From Phlyctochytrium arcticum (taxonomy: Eukaryota > Chytridiomycota > Chytridiomycetes > Chytridiales > Chytridiaceae), in NCBI GenBank assembly GCA_025602905.1, contig JAHLKI010000064.1, forward strand, positions 1 to 45,367: a DNA stretch of 45,367 bases, in the 5' to 3' direction. Shown one piece after another: positions 10,125-20,840 of this stretch. The notes under the pieces were generated by a model. It did no database searches and had not been told where the DNA came from. It worked only from the letters and a program-made list of their open reading frames with translations. The translations under genes and the position numbers were made by a program. Position 1 is the stretch's first letter. Each line of letters opens with the position of its first letter.

Positions 10125-13100
10125 ATGGTCGGCGCTGGAGCTCCGCAACGAACAAATGGACGAGGAGGTCGCGGTAGAGGAGGGGGTGGTGGTGCGCGAG
10201 GTGGCGGGCGGGGCGGGCGTGGTGGTCGAGGAAGTCGAGGAGGTGGAATGAGTCGTGGTTCCAGCAGTCGGGGTGGAGGAGGCGGACGTGGCAGAGGGGG
10301 TATTACGCCGATGCAAGCACGAGGTGAAAGTTTCCAGCGAGCAGCCGCCAAAGTATGGACTCAACCAAAAGCCCAAAAGTCAAAACTGGATGTGTACGAA
10401 GCGTCTGATGAAGAAGAAGATGAGCGACGCATTCTTGCTCGCCGTGGGGGCGGAGGTGGTGCAGTCGGACGAACGATGGATCTAGTCGAGAATTACGAAT
10501 ACCACGTTGACGAAATTGCCGAGGAAGACGATGAAGAAATTGACGAAGATGAGGCTTTTTGCGATTCAGACGAGGAAAAGTACGGCAGTTTCTTTGCAGA
10601 AAAGGTGCGTCAAAATTTATCTTATAAGCGAGAAGCGTCCAAATGCTAACTGTGTCTACGAAAAGGGTCCAAATACATCAAATTCTGCCAATCTGGACGA
10701 AGACGATGAGAGTGAGGGTGGCGACGAGGACGAGGACGATGATGACGACGACGACGACCCAGAGGCTTATATGGATCTGTCTGAAATGCTGGGCTCCTCA
10801 TCATCTTCGGTTTCGAAAACTACTGTCAACACCAAGCTCCAACCCGTCCGCAAAACTGCAGTTGACAAAGCATTTGAAACCCTCCTTCCCCCAACGGGGC
10901 GCGACTCGCTTGACTCAGACTTTGACGAAGACTTGCTTGACTTGATGGACGACGAGGATCAAGAGGACGGAGATGAGTCTGACGAAGGAAGCAGCGAAGA
11001 CGAAGACTTGGATGACGACGAGGACCTTGTAGATGCGAACGGCGATCCAATTGATTCAGACGATGCAGCAGCCGAGCGACTCACCCAGTTTGTTCAGGAG
11101 GTCAACAAGGCACCTGAGCGGATTGACCGTGCTTCGGCCATGAAGCGCAAGCGTGAAGCCTTTGCCTCGGTCAGGACGGAAGCTGTCCAAGAAGGAGCCT
11201 ATAGCCTGGGACCCACGCGGGACACAGAATCAGGGGAGCCATCGTCGAAGCGATTAGGTTTGGGGTCGATGGTGGCGGGTTTGCCGGATGACCCAGAATT
11301 TTCGTCCTTCAAGAAAAGCGTCTTAAAACTCAATCGTGCCGAGGAGAAAACTGGCGGTGCATTCGCCGAGGAATTACCCCGTCGCGAGCAAGAGCGCTAC
11401 GATCGAAAGGTTGCTTACGATGCCACCCGCAAAGAGGTGTCAAAATGGGAACCCATGGTCAAGAAAAACAGAGAATCAGCACACTTGACAGTCCCAACTT
11501 TGGAGAAGCCAATCCCAACGGTATCTGCCAGCGGTCTCGTTGCCAAATTTACGCCATTTACAGATTTCGAGTCAGAAGTACAACATTTGCTCGAAGAATC
11601 CGCACTGCAAGAGCGACAGCAGTTGGAAATGGAGGAACTGGAATTGAACAAAATCTCCAAGGAGGAGGTTGCAGAGCGTCGCGCTGAACTGGCGAAAATC
11701 CGTGCTCTCATGTTTTTCAAGGAGCAAAAGCAAAAGAAGATTGCCAAAATCAAGTCCAAAGCCTATCGACGTATCCGCAAGAAGGAGCGGGAGGGCGGTA
11801 TAGATAAGGAAACTCTCGGGGAGCTGGATCCGGAATTTGCTGCGACAGAGCGCGATCGAGTGGAAATGGAGCGAGCTCGGGAGCGAATGACATTGAAGCA
11901 CAAAAACACGGGTAAATGGGCCAAGCAGATGAAAGGACGGCACGATGACGGCGACACGCAGCGTGCAATTGCCAGTCAACTAGAGGAGCACGAAAAGCTG
12001 AAGCGCAAGATCCGCGGTGACGATTCCGATGAAGAATCAGATGATGAGTATCTTGATGATGTCGCAGCTTTGGGAGATGATGTTGCGGGGCTAAAGGGTC
12101 GTGCCGTCTCATCGTTGGACAAACTTGCTGGTGACGTTCAACAGCCGGACGACGAATCTGGTTCAGTGAAGGGTCTATTTGCTATGAAGTTTATGCAGCG
12201 CGGGGTCGAAAAGCAGAAAAGGGAACTTTTGGAGAATGTTGAAGGTGCTCAAAAGCGTCTGCGGGACGATTATGTCGAGAGCGATTCGGGCGACGATAAT
12301 GCTACCAAGGAGAAAGCTGGCGGTAAAGCTGTCGCGGGAAATGCCGGTCGGCTCTCATTTGCTCCGAAAAAGACTACCCGTGCGAGTGCATCCAACATGC
12401 AAGACATTCGTTTCGACGAGTCTGATGAGGATGGTGATGGATACGCTATTCAGCAAAAAAGGTTGGAAGAAAGGACTTCTGCCCTGAAGGGCCAGACACC
12501 TATATTCGAGGTTGAGCCTTTTGAATATGCGGAAGTATCAAACAAGGTTTTCTCTGGTACAGTGAACGGCACGGGGATGCAATTCAAAAAGGAACCGCCA
12601 AGGTCTAGTGCACCTGAGCCGAAGGAAGTCACAGGTAGCGTGACGCCTGATATCTCAAATGTGGACTGTGAGGAAGTCATGGTAACAGCACCAAAAACCC
12701 CTCTACCTCGTGGCAAGCCTGCAAAGAAATCGATAAGTGTTTTGGAGGAATCGGACGTGAACCCGTGGCTGATCTCAGAGGACAATGGACCATTGCAGAA
12801 ATCCACTGCTAACAAAAGCCTGTCTGGCAATGTCGGCAAAACTGAACGCGCCGTGGAAAAGTTGCAGCAGGAGCGAAAGCGTACGCGAAATTCCGCAGCA
12901 GTAGATGCAGCCGCCGGCGTCACATTAGACATGTCTGGCGTTCGTGCTTTGGAGACGGTAACTGTAGAGACAGGAACGTCTGCCACGGCCACTGCAAAGT
13001 CCAATGCTGCCTCGTCCAACACCACGACCAACAAATCCAAGTCTAAGTCACAACTTAAATCCGCCAACCCCACCTTCCTAAATACCGAGGCCCCTTCCGA

Positions 13101-13719
13101 CAGCGACAGTGATATTGAGTCTTCCGTACGTCCATCTCATACAATTCATAGTCTTACAAGTCAGGATCTTCTACAACTTGCCTTTGCCAACGATGATGTC
13201 GGGGCCGACTTTGAAGCGGAGAAGAAGGCTCTCATTGAGGAGGAAGCACCCAAGGAAAAAGATGTGACACTGCCTGGATGGGGTTCATGGGGGGGAATAG
13301 GGCTCAAGCCAAAGAAGAAAGTTATAGTAAAACCCAAGCCCGGGGATGGCATTGAAGCCTCCAAACGAAAAGATGCCAAGCTTGCGCATGTCATCATTAA
13401 CGAGAAGCGACTGAAGAAGGTATGTGCTCTTTCATTCCATCATGAGTATTAAATGTCTCATACGCGTGTTTTTTTACCACTGTAGTCTGCCAAATACATG
13501 GTGACGAAAATTCCACACGGGTTTGGCAACAAGGAACAGTACGAGCGGCAGATCCGCAACCCTCTGGGCAAAGAATGGAACGCGTCCACTGCGTTTGCCG
13601 ATCTCAACAAGCCGCGAGTGCAGACCAAGTTGGGGGTCGTTATCGCACCTCTCAAATACACTGTTGCAAAGAAGGATCACAAGGACGGGAAGCGTGCGCC
13701 CAAAAAGGCTAGGCTGTAG
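10125..13719 (+). CDS. UTP14: U3 snoRNP / SSU processome protein Utp14 with RGG N-terminus
   Basis: Nucleolar small-subunit processome component that stimulates the Dhr1 helicase during 18S rRNA maturation. Exons 10125-10604, 10666-13419 and 13486-13719 join in phase 0 to 1155 aa. The ATG at 10125 is preferred over upstream non-ATG codons. Residues 10-60 are an RGG/GRGG tract, followed by long Asp/Glu runs typical of Utp14. Diagnostic segments are present: LNRAEEKTGGAF-type start of the Utp14 domain, KSKAYRRIRKKER, and LKHKNTGKWAKQMKGR near residue 570. The C-terminus (IPHGFGNKEQYERQIRNPLG, then KPRVQTKLGVVI) is also classic. The protein is longer than yeast or human Utp14, partly because of the GAR-like N-terminus, which I do not know from other Utp14 proteins. 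PWP2 lies about 4 kb downstream on the other strand. Confidence 0.93.
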
Positions 13720-14363
13720 CCGTCGATCTGGATCTGGGCTGATTTCATTATTTATTTCTGTATTGTACATATCTATTTTCCCATGCGTTTTGCGTATCAC
13801 TTTTTTGTCTTCCAGTACCATAACTTTTACCTTTATCATTTGGCGGTCAAATAAATCCCTGGACAGCAAACCCGCCAAAATAAAGTGAGCTAAAACCAAG
13901 AGGCCACTGCTGGTGGAGCCAGACAAACTTGCGAGTTTAATACCAGCTTATTAACAAAGATGGATCATCCTGATCCATTGGAATTAATACATCCCGCTTG
14001 CTCCCGCGGCTGCCAAAAATAGATTTGAAAAGATCCCAATCCCCAGAAGCGGAAATCAAACCCCAAGTCCGAGTAGGTTTCTTGAGTGACGTTGAGCACA
14101 ATACTAGAAAATCCAGGAAGACGGCAGGAAGACGGGCGACGGGCTGACCCGACGCTAATTATAGGCAAGCTTGTTTTTACTGTGCCACCCGCGCGTCACT
14201 CCGCTTGAAAGATGCTCCCAGGGCAAACTATAATTAGTGGGTGGTCGGCTGAATACATGGGGCAAAAAGGCTATCAAACGAACAAATATCTGCTCATCCC
14301 TAAACATCATCTGAGGAAACTGCAAGAGCTGTTTGACCGGGGAACGACGTTGCTCAACACAGT
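13720..14363. other. Intergenic region between UTP14 and the NADPH oxidase
   Basis: No gene seen. It holds the UTP14 3' region and the presumed NADPH oxidase promoter and leader. A small AGGAAGACGG duplication sits near 14116-14136. Confidence 0.5.
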
Positions 14364-16675
14364 ATGAAGAATCCTGAGGCCCAAAGACTTACTCAAGCCG
14401 TAGAAGACTTTTCCTTTATCGACTGGGATAACAAGGATGCCATCATTCACGAGTACCGGGACATATTCACTGACCCCTCGAAGCAGACGGAAGATGGTCG
14501 TGTGCCCGAGAAGATTATGATTCTGACTGAATCTGAGCTTGCTCAAGTTCTGCCCGGGATTGAGCTGAGCGATGAAGCATCTGGCAAGATGAAAGATACC
14601 CTGAAAGCTCTGTTTTGTATCGACGAAGTACCCGGTTCGGCGAGTAGCTCTGGGGAATCAAAGTACGAAGTTCGGGTCGCAAAGCTGCTGACGAGTATTG
14701 CAATTCTCAGTCCAAACGCCGAGAATGTGAATGAAGAGGAAAAAGCGCAGCTCATGTTCAACATGATTGATGTCAACAACACTGGATACATTGTGCGGGC
14801 CGAATTGTGCAAGACCATCCAGAACTCGGCGCTCGACAATGCCCTGCAGTTATCCGACGCGGAATTAGAGGCGGTTGCGGATGCTCTCATCCAAGACATG
14901 GATAGGCAGGAAACTGGTCGAATTACCTTCGAGGACTTTAAGGATTCTGTAAATACCAAGGATGCAACCCTCAATCCACTTAGAGCGCAAAAGAAAGCAG
15001 AGGACTTTATTTTGAGAAGCAAGTCTATGCTGTTCAGTACCTCCGACCTCTCTCCACTCAAGAAAAGTCCTTTCCACCGGGTCAGAGTATTCTGCTCAAT
15101 TCATCCACAGGAAGTCATATTTATGACCCTATACTTGTTTTTGAACTGCGGTCTCTTTTTCGCTTACTTTGGATATGTGTATGCAGATGCTGCGAAACGT
15201 CTTGCGCTTGGTCTGGGTGCGCCTCTCGCCAAAGGGTGTGCCGGGATTTTATACCTCAACATTCCATTGTCTTTTTTGACCATGTCGCGAACATTTATGA
15301 CCTGGGCGAGGACATCAAAGCTCAAGTACCTGATACCTTTCGATCACGCGACTTTGTTTCACCAGATTGTTGGCGGGGTTATTGTCCTTGCGTCCACGGG
15401 TCATATTTCTGGCCATCTGATTAGCACTTTCCGCAACGCTGCAAAGGTTGATGACCTGGTAGCGCTCAACTCGGTCGTAGAGAACTTCACCTTCAAGTCG
15501 TTGCCGACTTATACTTGGCTGATTTTCCAATCAGGGCCAGGTATGAGCGGTGTCATCATCACCTTGGCACTCATCCTGTTGACCGTCACTGCATTGCCCA
15601 GCGTGCGCAAGCGTCACTTCAATTTGTTCTGGTATACACACCACTTGTTTGTTGTGTTCACCGGTGCGCTATTTGCACACGGAACATGGCAATATGTTCA
15701 ATTTCCGCATATGGTGTTCTATTTGGGAATACCATTCCTCTGGTATGTCTGGGAACGTGTCTTACGGTGGTACCGAGCGGTTTTTGTTTTATACGAAGTG
15801 TCCTTAATTACCATACAACCCGAACGCACTATACGGATTCAGCTTACGCCAAAGAACAAAACTTGCAACTACCGCCCTGGTCAATACGTTTACGTGAACT
15901 TCCCCAACATCGCTCGGTTTGAATGGCATCCGTATACCCTCACTAGCAGCCCGTTGGAACAGAATCTGGTCATTTACATCCGTGCCAATGGAAACTGGAG
16001 TAATGAGGTCGTGCGTCTTGCCAAGAACGACCCAGAAGCACTTTCCAGCGTCAGAATCGATGGGCCGTTTGGCGCTCCCGCCGAGCACTTTGGTGATTTC
16101 AAGAATATTATGCTGATTGGTACCGGAATCGGAGTGACGCCATTTGCTGGTATCTTGCGCGACATGCAGATTAAAGTGTTGGAGCGAAATGAAACAATGT
16201 CCAAGTTGCAGAGGGTTGACTTGTACTGGGTGAACCGATCGCGCGGGGCTTTTACGTAAGTGTGCAATGTCTCCGCAAAATATGATGAAACTCATGCGTT
16301 TTTTTTGATAGGTGGTTTGTTCAGCTACTGCGAGACTTGGAACAGCCCAAGACCCAGTCGATGATTCGGGTACATACGTTTATAACATCCGCAAATTCGT
16401 CGCGGGACATTCGTTCCGTTCTGCTATGGAAAGGTCTTTCTCTGTTGCGTAACGAGTCAAATTCTTCTGTGCTGACCGGTTTGGCCCGGGAGGCGTACTG
16501 GGGTCGGCCAGATTGGGAGTTGATTTTTGAGCAGACAGCAGCTAAATTTTCAGGCGGAACAGTTGGAGTCTTTTTCTGCGGGCCGGAGGTTCTTGCTGAG
16601 GAACTATGGCAGTTGGCTAGGAAGAAGAGCGCATCAACCCGTTGTCGCTTCGTATTTAGAATGGAGAACTTTTAG
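14364..16675 (+). CDS. NADPH oxidase with N-terminal EF-hands (NOX family)
   Basis: Membrane flavocytochrome that moves electrons from NADPH through FAD and two haems to O2, making superoxide. Exons 14364-16255 and 16312-16675 (56-bp intron) give 751 aa. Two EF-hand loops lie in the N-terminal extension: DVNNTGYIVRAE (136-147) and a weaker DRQETGRITFED (180-191). The six-helix haem core follows at about 230-440, with paired His in FDHATLFHQ/STGHISGH and in YTHHLF/FAHGT. FAD binding is HPYTLTSSP, NADPH binding is GTGIGVTPFAGI and FFCGPE, and the C-terminus ENF is typical of the family. The EF-hands point to direct Ca2+ control, as in NoxC/NOX5-type enzymes, rather than p67phox-type activation alone. 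The subtype assignment is inference. Confidence 0.93.
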
Positions 16676-16776
16676 ATAGAATCGGCTAGTGTTATATAGT
16701 TAGTTTTTGGAATCTCCCCTCCTCCTCGTTGTATTTTTCCTACCTATATCCATATATAACGTATTCCAGTAACTGA

Positions 16777-17652
16777 TTAATCGTCGGTTTTGGCAGCACT
16801 GACCGCCGCTTCCGCGACTTCAATTTGCTGTTGGATTGCCGTAGTCAAAAGGGATTCGGTAGCTCTAAGCGTCTCAACAGCAGATGCCAGACTGGGCCCA
16901 GTCATAGCATCTGATGTCGCAGGCTGGATGGGAGTCAAAGATGCAACACCGGAATGCCGCCGAAAGTCATCCAGCGCTTGCAACACTTTCAGGACCTCAA
17001 CTGTCATGAATGTGAACCGTCAATAGAAAGATTAGAATGGGTACTGAGAGATCCCAAACCTTGTGCCTCGTCATATCGATAATGCACCAGCGGAGCTCCT
17101 TGCCTGTAATGATCGTTAATCAGCATAACAAGACGTGCCCTCTCTCACATATGTTACTCACACGCGGTGCAAGAAGTCAGTCATTAAATTCTTTACGGTT
17201 GACAACTTCTCCAGAGCCAGATTTACCGAATGAATGTGTGCCGTCAGCTGTGGATTCGGTACTTGCGGTGGAGGTGGAGTTAGGATAGTGAACACTTTCG
17301 GAGCCTCTTGTGGGACAACTTCTTCGTCTGAAATCACCACAAAGTCTGAAGCCGAATCGACGAAAATGGGTTCTACCGAAACAGCCTTTTGAGCAATAAA
17401 CTCCAGGGGTGCTCCTTGACTTGCAGGCAGTTGTGTTTGTTCAGTCAGGCCTTCACCGAAAAAGTCGAGTTGGTCCGGGAGTAGCGGTAGATCATCCCCC
17501 TCCCCAAAGGAAAGAGGAGGGAAGTTTCCGTACGAGTAGTCCCCACCGGAGGAATCATAGCTAGACATGTCGAAAGGATCCCCCATGCTTGAATGTGTGT
17601 GGGTGGACGTAGCACGATCAAGCACCAGATCAAGCAGGTCGCGGAATTTCAC
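16777..17652 (-). CDS. Unrecognised 252-aa protein with acidic N-terminus and helical C-terminus
   Basis: Minus-strand exons 17652-17162, 17103-17060 and 17000-16777 join in frame to 252 aa, with introns of 58 and 59 bp. The splices are strong: the small 44-nt exon restores HRVQGAPLVHYRYDEAQVEV across both junctions. The start could be the ATG at 17652 or a later one (MGDPFD). Residues 25-130 are acidic and Ser/Pro-rich (SDFVVISDEE). The C-terminal half is amphipathic and probably helical or coiled-coil (LTAHIHSVNLALEKLSTVKN; LRATESLLTTAIQQQ). I do not recognise the family. Size and layout would suit a small scaffold or transcription-complex subunit, but nothing specific supports that. It lies tail-to-tail with the NADPH oxidase, 101 bp away, and in the same direction as PWP2. 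Confidence 0.7.
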
Positions 17653-17730
17653 TGGGCCAGTGAATTTTTATGATGAGAAACTCGGTGCAAACATTTGACG
17701 AAATGAAATAAATAGATACAATATGATAAA

Positions 17731-20584
17731 TTAAATCTCTAAAGAAATGTCAGGTTCAACAGTCACATCCATGGTCTCTTCGGCTTTCGACTTTGTTATC
17801 GCTCTATCCAGAATGTAATCGAGCGAGTAGGAGTTGTCATTACATCTAAGGTCAGAGGTGTCAGAAAAGTTCATAGATAAACAATACGTGAAGCGGCCAG
17901 ACTACTCACACTTTGCTCATTTCCTCATAAGTCTTGGACATGGCTTTCTGCAAACCCCGAATGACGCTAGCAAACTCCACGCTCCGTTCCTTCAAGAATT
18001 TGCCATGATGCTTCAGCAAGCTTGTCGCCCACATCAGATTGAACTGGATCCTTGGGCTAGCATCCATAATTGCTACCACGAATCTCAACATTCGATCCAA
18101 GTACTTGACTGGGAGTTCCCTCGCAACCATAATGATCTCGTCGCTGGGAATTTTCTCGAAAACAGTTTGGGTGATGGGTCTTTCACCCAGACGGAATGAC
18201 ATGACTAGAGCACGAAGATACTCCCGATCGGCAAGAGCCTCCATAATAGCATCGGGGGTGATGTCAAGTTCCAGATCATATGGGTCAAAGAGGAGTGTCT
18301 CGTCAAGCGAGTAAATCAGAAGCCCCTCTGTCGAAGCGGCGGCCCAGGACCGCCCCGTTGGAGAGAATCTGACGCCTTTTGTCCGAACTATTGGCCTCGT
18401 CTTTCGTAAACTGGAATCACCTTTGATTACTCCTGGCAAAGATGTATCCATTCGATCTTCCAAATCACTCATATCTCCAGTATCGTCGATCATGTCTTTG
18501 GGCCCTGCTTCTGTCATATTTTTGCTGTTCAAAAACTCTTGCATACCGTCCATGGACATATTGTGAGAAATTTGAAACTTTTTCAGAAGTGTTTTCGTGG
18601 GAACGTCGTAAATACACACGTATTTCGAGTTCCCTCCTGCAATGACTCCTGAGCCGTCCGCGGTAAAGCAAACAGATGTGAAATGTTTGCCGGCGGCATT
18701 GTTGGCTGCAGTCATGCGATCGTCCTTTTTACGACCTGCTCCAATGTGCTTGCGGCCTTCAATAGAGCCCGTCTGCCGTCCAAGCTCTACATTCCAAAAT
18801 GTAAGTTGTCCGTCCAGAGTCGATGCAGTGAGTGCTTTCCCGTCCGGTCGGTATGCCAAAGCTAACACCTCCGATTGATGTTCAAATGACTCTTGATTGC
18901 GATCTCGGCCAAACACGTCCCACAATCGCACAGTTTTGTCCCAAGAGGCCGAAGCCAAAGTTCCCTCTGTTGGTGAAAATACCATGGCACTCACTGGCCC
19001 TTCATGTCCAGTCATGATATCCAAAAGCTTGCCAGTTTGTACAGACCACACGAAAATTTCAAATGTGTCCGAGCTGCCTGCACACAACACTTCACCACTT
19101 GGATCCACGGCAAGACAAGAGAATTGCACAGGAGTTGGTGTGGTGAATGTTCGGAAGTTGCGGTATCGAATCAAATCATATGCTCGCACAGTCCCATCCA
19201 ACGACGCTGAAAATACAATCTGCCCCTGCTTGGCAAATTCAATGGCTGTGATCCCTGCGGAATGATTGGTAAAAGTGACGAAACAGAATCCTGTTTGTGT
19301 GTTCCAGAGCTTGACTTTCGAGTCGTCCCCTCCCGTTGCGACATACTGCCCATCTTGTGAGTACGACAAGCAGCTCATTTCATGCTGATGCCCTTGCTGT
19401 TTCAGTACGTATGATTCTGACTGCCATTCCCAGACCAACAACTGGCCCATAGCTGAACATCCAAAGGCCAACCATTCACCGCTCGGGTTGATAGCAGCGG
19501 CCGTGATTCGTTTCTGTGAAATACTCAGAGTATGTACATTTGTGAAATCAGGCAGCTCCCAAATGCCAAAAACACCAGAGTCAAAACCCGCCACGAGAAG
19601 ATTTGTTTTTGGGTGGAATGCAGCACTAACAACTTTGGCGTGATTCTGCAGGAAATAATGCCGTGCCGTCGTGTGCCACTTTCTTGGTCGTACAACAGTA
19701 CGGGTGTCATCTGATAACTTTCGCTTCTTGGCAGACCCAGCACCATCTTCTTCCAACTCCCCGTCTTGCTCTTCCTGCTTGCCGGACTTCATTCCGGTTA
19801 CCATACTCCACTCAAATAACGCGCCGTCCTTGCCCACCGTGTAAACCCTCTGCATGTCTTGTGAAAACCATGCCCCCAGCACTGTATTGCGGTGTCCGGT
19901 AAGAACTGCCCCTGGGAAATTCTCTATTGGCTCCACTGAATATAATCGTGCCGTCATGTCTTTACTTCCAGTCACGAAAAAGTTGGAGTCCGGTGACCAA
20001 GAGATGTGCACAACATCGTCGTAATGGCCTTGATATTTTCGAAAGAGTACAAAGGGAGAGAATTCCATTGTGAATCCTGGTGTTCGCCAAAGATGGACAT
20101 GTTTGTCGTGGGTGACGGCTAAGAACCGACCATTAGGACTGAATTGTATATCTCGGACAACGGTTTTGAAATTGAATTCGTGCAAAACTGCTCCGCGATT
20201 GAAGTTGACAACGACAGCTCTGCCACCTTCATCTACTGCGACCAGGAGGATGCCATTAGGAGATAGGGCGATACGGGAGATGTCCTTTTGGGTTTCGAAC
20301 GGCAAGGTATGAGATTTGTTGCTACAGAGAAGGAAATTCCACCCTCAGTATTTGCACCTGTCGGTATGCAAGGGAAAGTTCTTGCTTACCCGACTAGATC
20401 GGAGACGGTGACTCGATTTCCAACTGGGCTTATTATGGAGTTACCATCCGGTGTAAACACAACGTTGCCGCGGTGGTATACCGTCCCGCACAAATTTGAG
20501 AACTACCAAAGAAGGGAGACGTTAGCAGTACAACATAATCCTTCCAGTATGAAGTAGGTCACATACCTTATAGTTCAGCTTCAT
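17731..20584 (-). CDS. PWP2: U3 snoRNP WD-repeat protein Pwp2 (Utp1)
   Basis: UTP-B subunit of the small-subunit processome, needed for early 18S rRNA cleavage in the nucleolus. Minus-strand exons 20584-20567, 20502-20390, 20321-17910 and 17845-17731 give 885 aa, close to the family's roughly 920. Exon 1 is only 18 nt (MKLNYK) and leads into FSNLCGTVYHRGNVVFTPDG, the conserved Pwp2 N-terminus. Tandem beta-propellers follow, with many GH...WD-type units (GHRNTVLGAWFSQD, TGHEGPVSAMVFSP, SASWDKTVRLWD). The Utp12 domain is at about 700-830 (MEALADREYLRALVMSFRLG). The last exon supplies an acidic tail. The three introns are 64-68 bp. Divergent from the ATPase gene. Confidence 0.95.
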
Positions 20585-20840
20585 GGTTGGGTTGCTTCCC
20601 GGTCAGACAATTCGGCCTCATGCCAAAAACAAATTATAATTCGGAGCGTTGAGCTCTCAGCTCAGAGAGAAAGTGTAATATATCCCAAAGAGGAGAAAGT
20701 AGTTCCTAAATAGGGAAACGAATCACCAAGCCACCAAAGCACGATCTTTCCCAGACTTTCCCAGACTTTCTCCTCCATCGATCCAGTAAACTCTTGAGAC
20801 TCTTCAGGTTAACTTCAACTCCACGTTCGAGCCCAAAAGC
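20585..20840. promoter_or_regulatory. Shared divergent promoter region of PWP2 and the P-loop ATPase
   Basis: 256 bp between opposed start codons. It contains a short tandem CCCAGACTTT repeat around 20752-20770. No known factor site is recognised; the role is inferred from geometry. Confidence 0.35.

Noticed and set aside
10106..10376. Proline/Thr-rich minus frames opposite the UTP14 start
   Set aside because: Antisense shadows of the RGG-coding tract.
12450..13073. 207-codon minus frame
   Set aside because: It lies entirely opposite the well-supported UTP14 exon 2; a shadow ORF.
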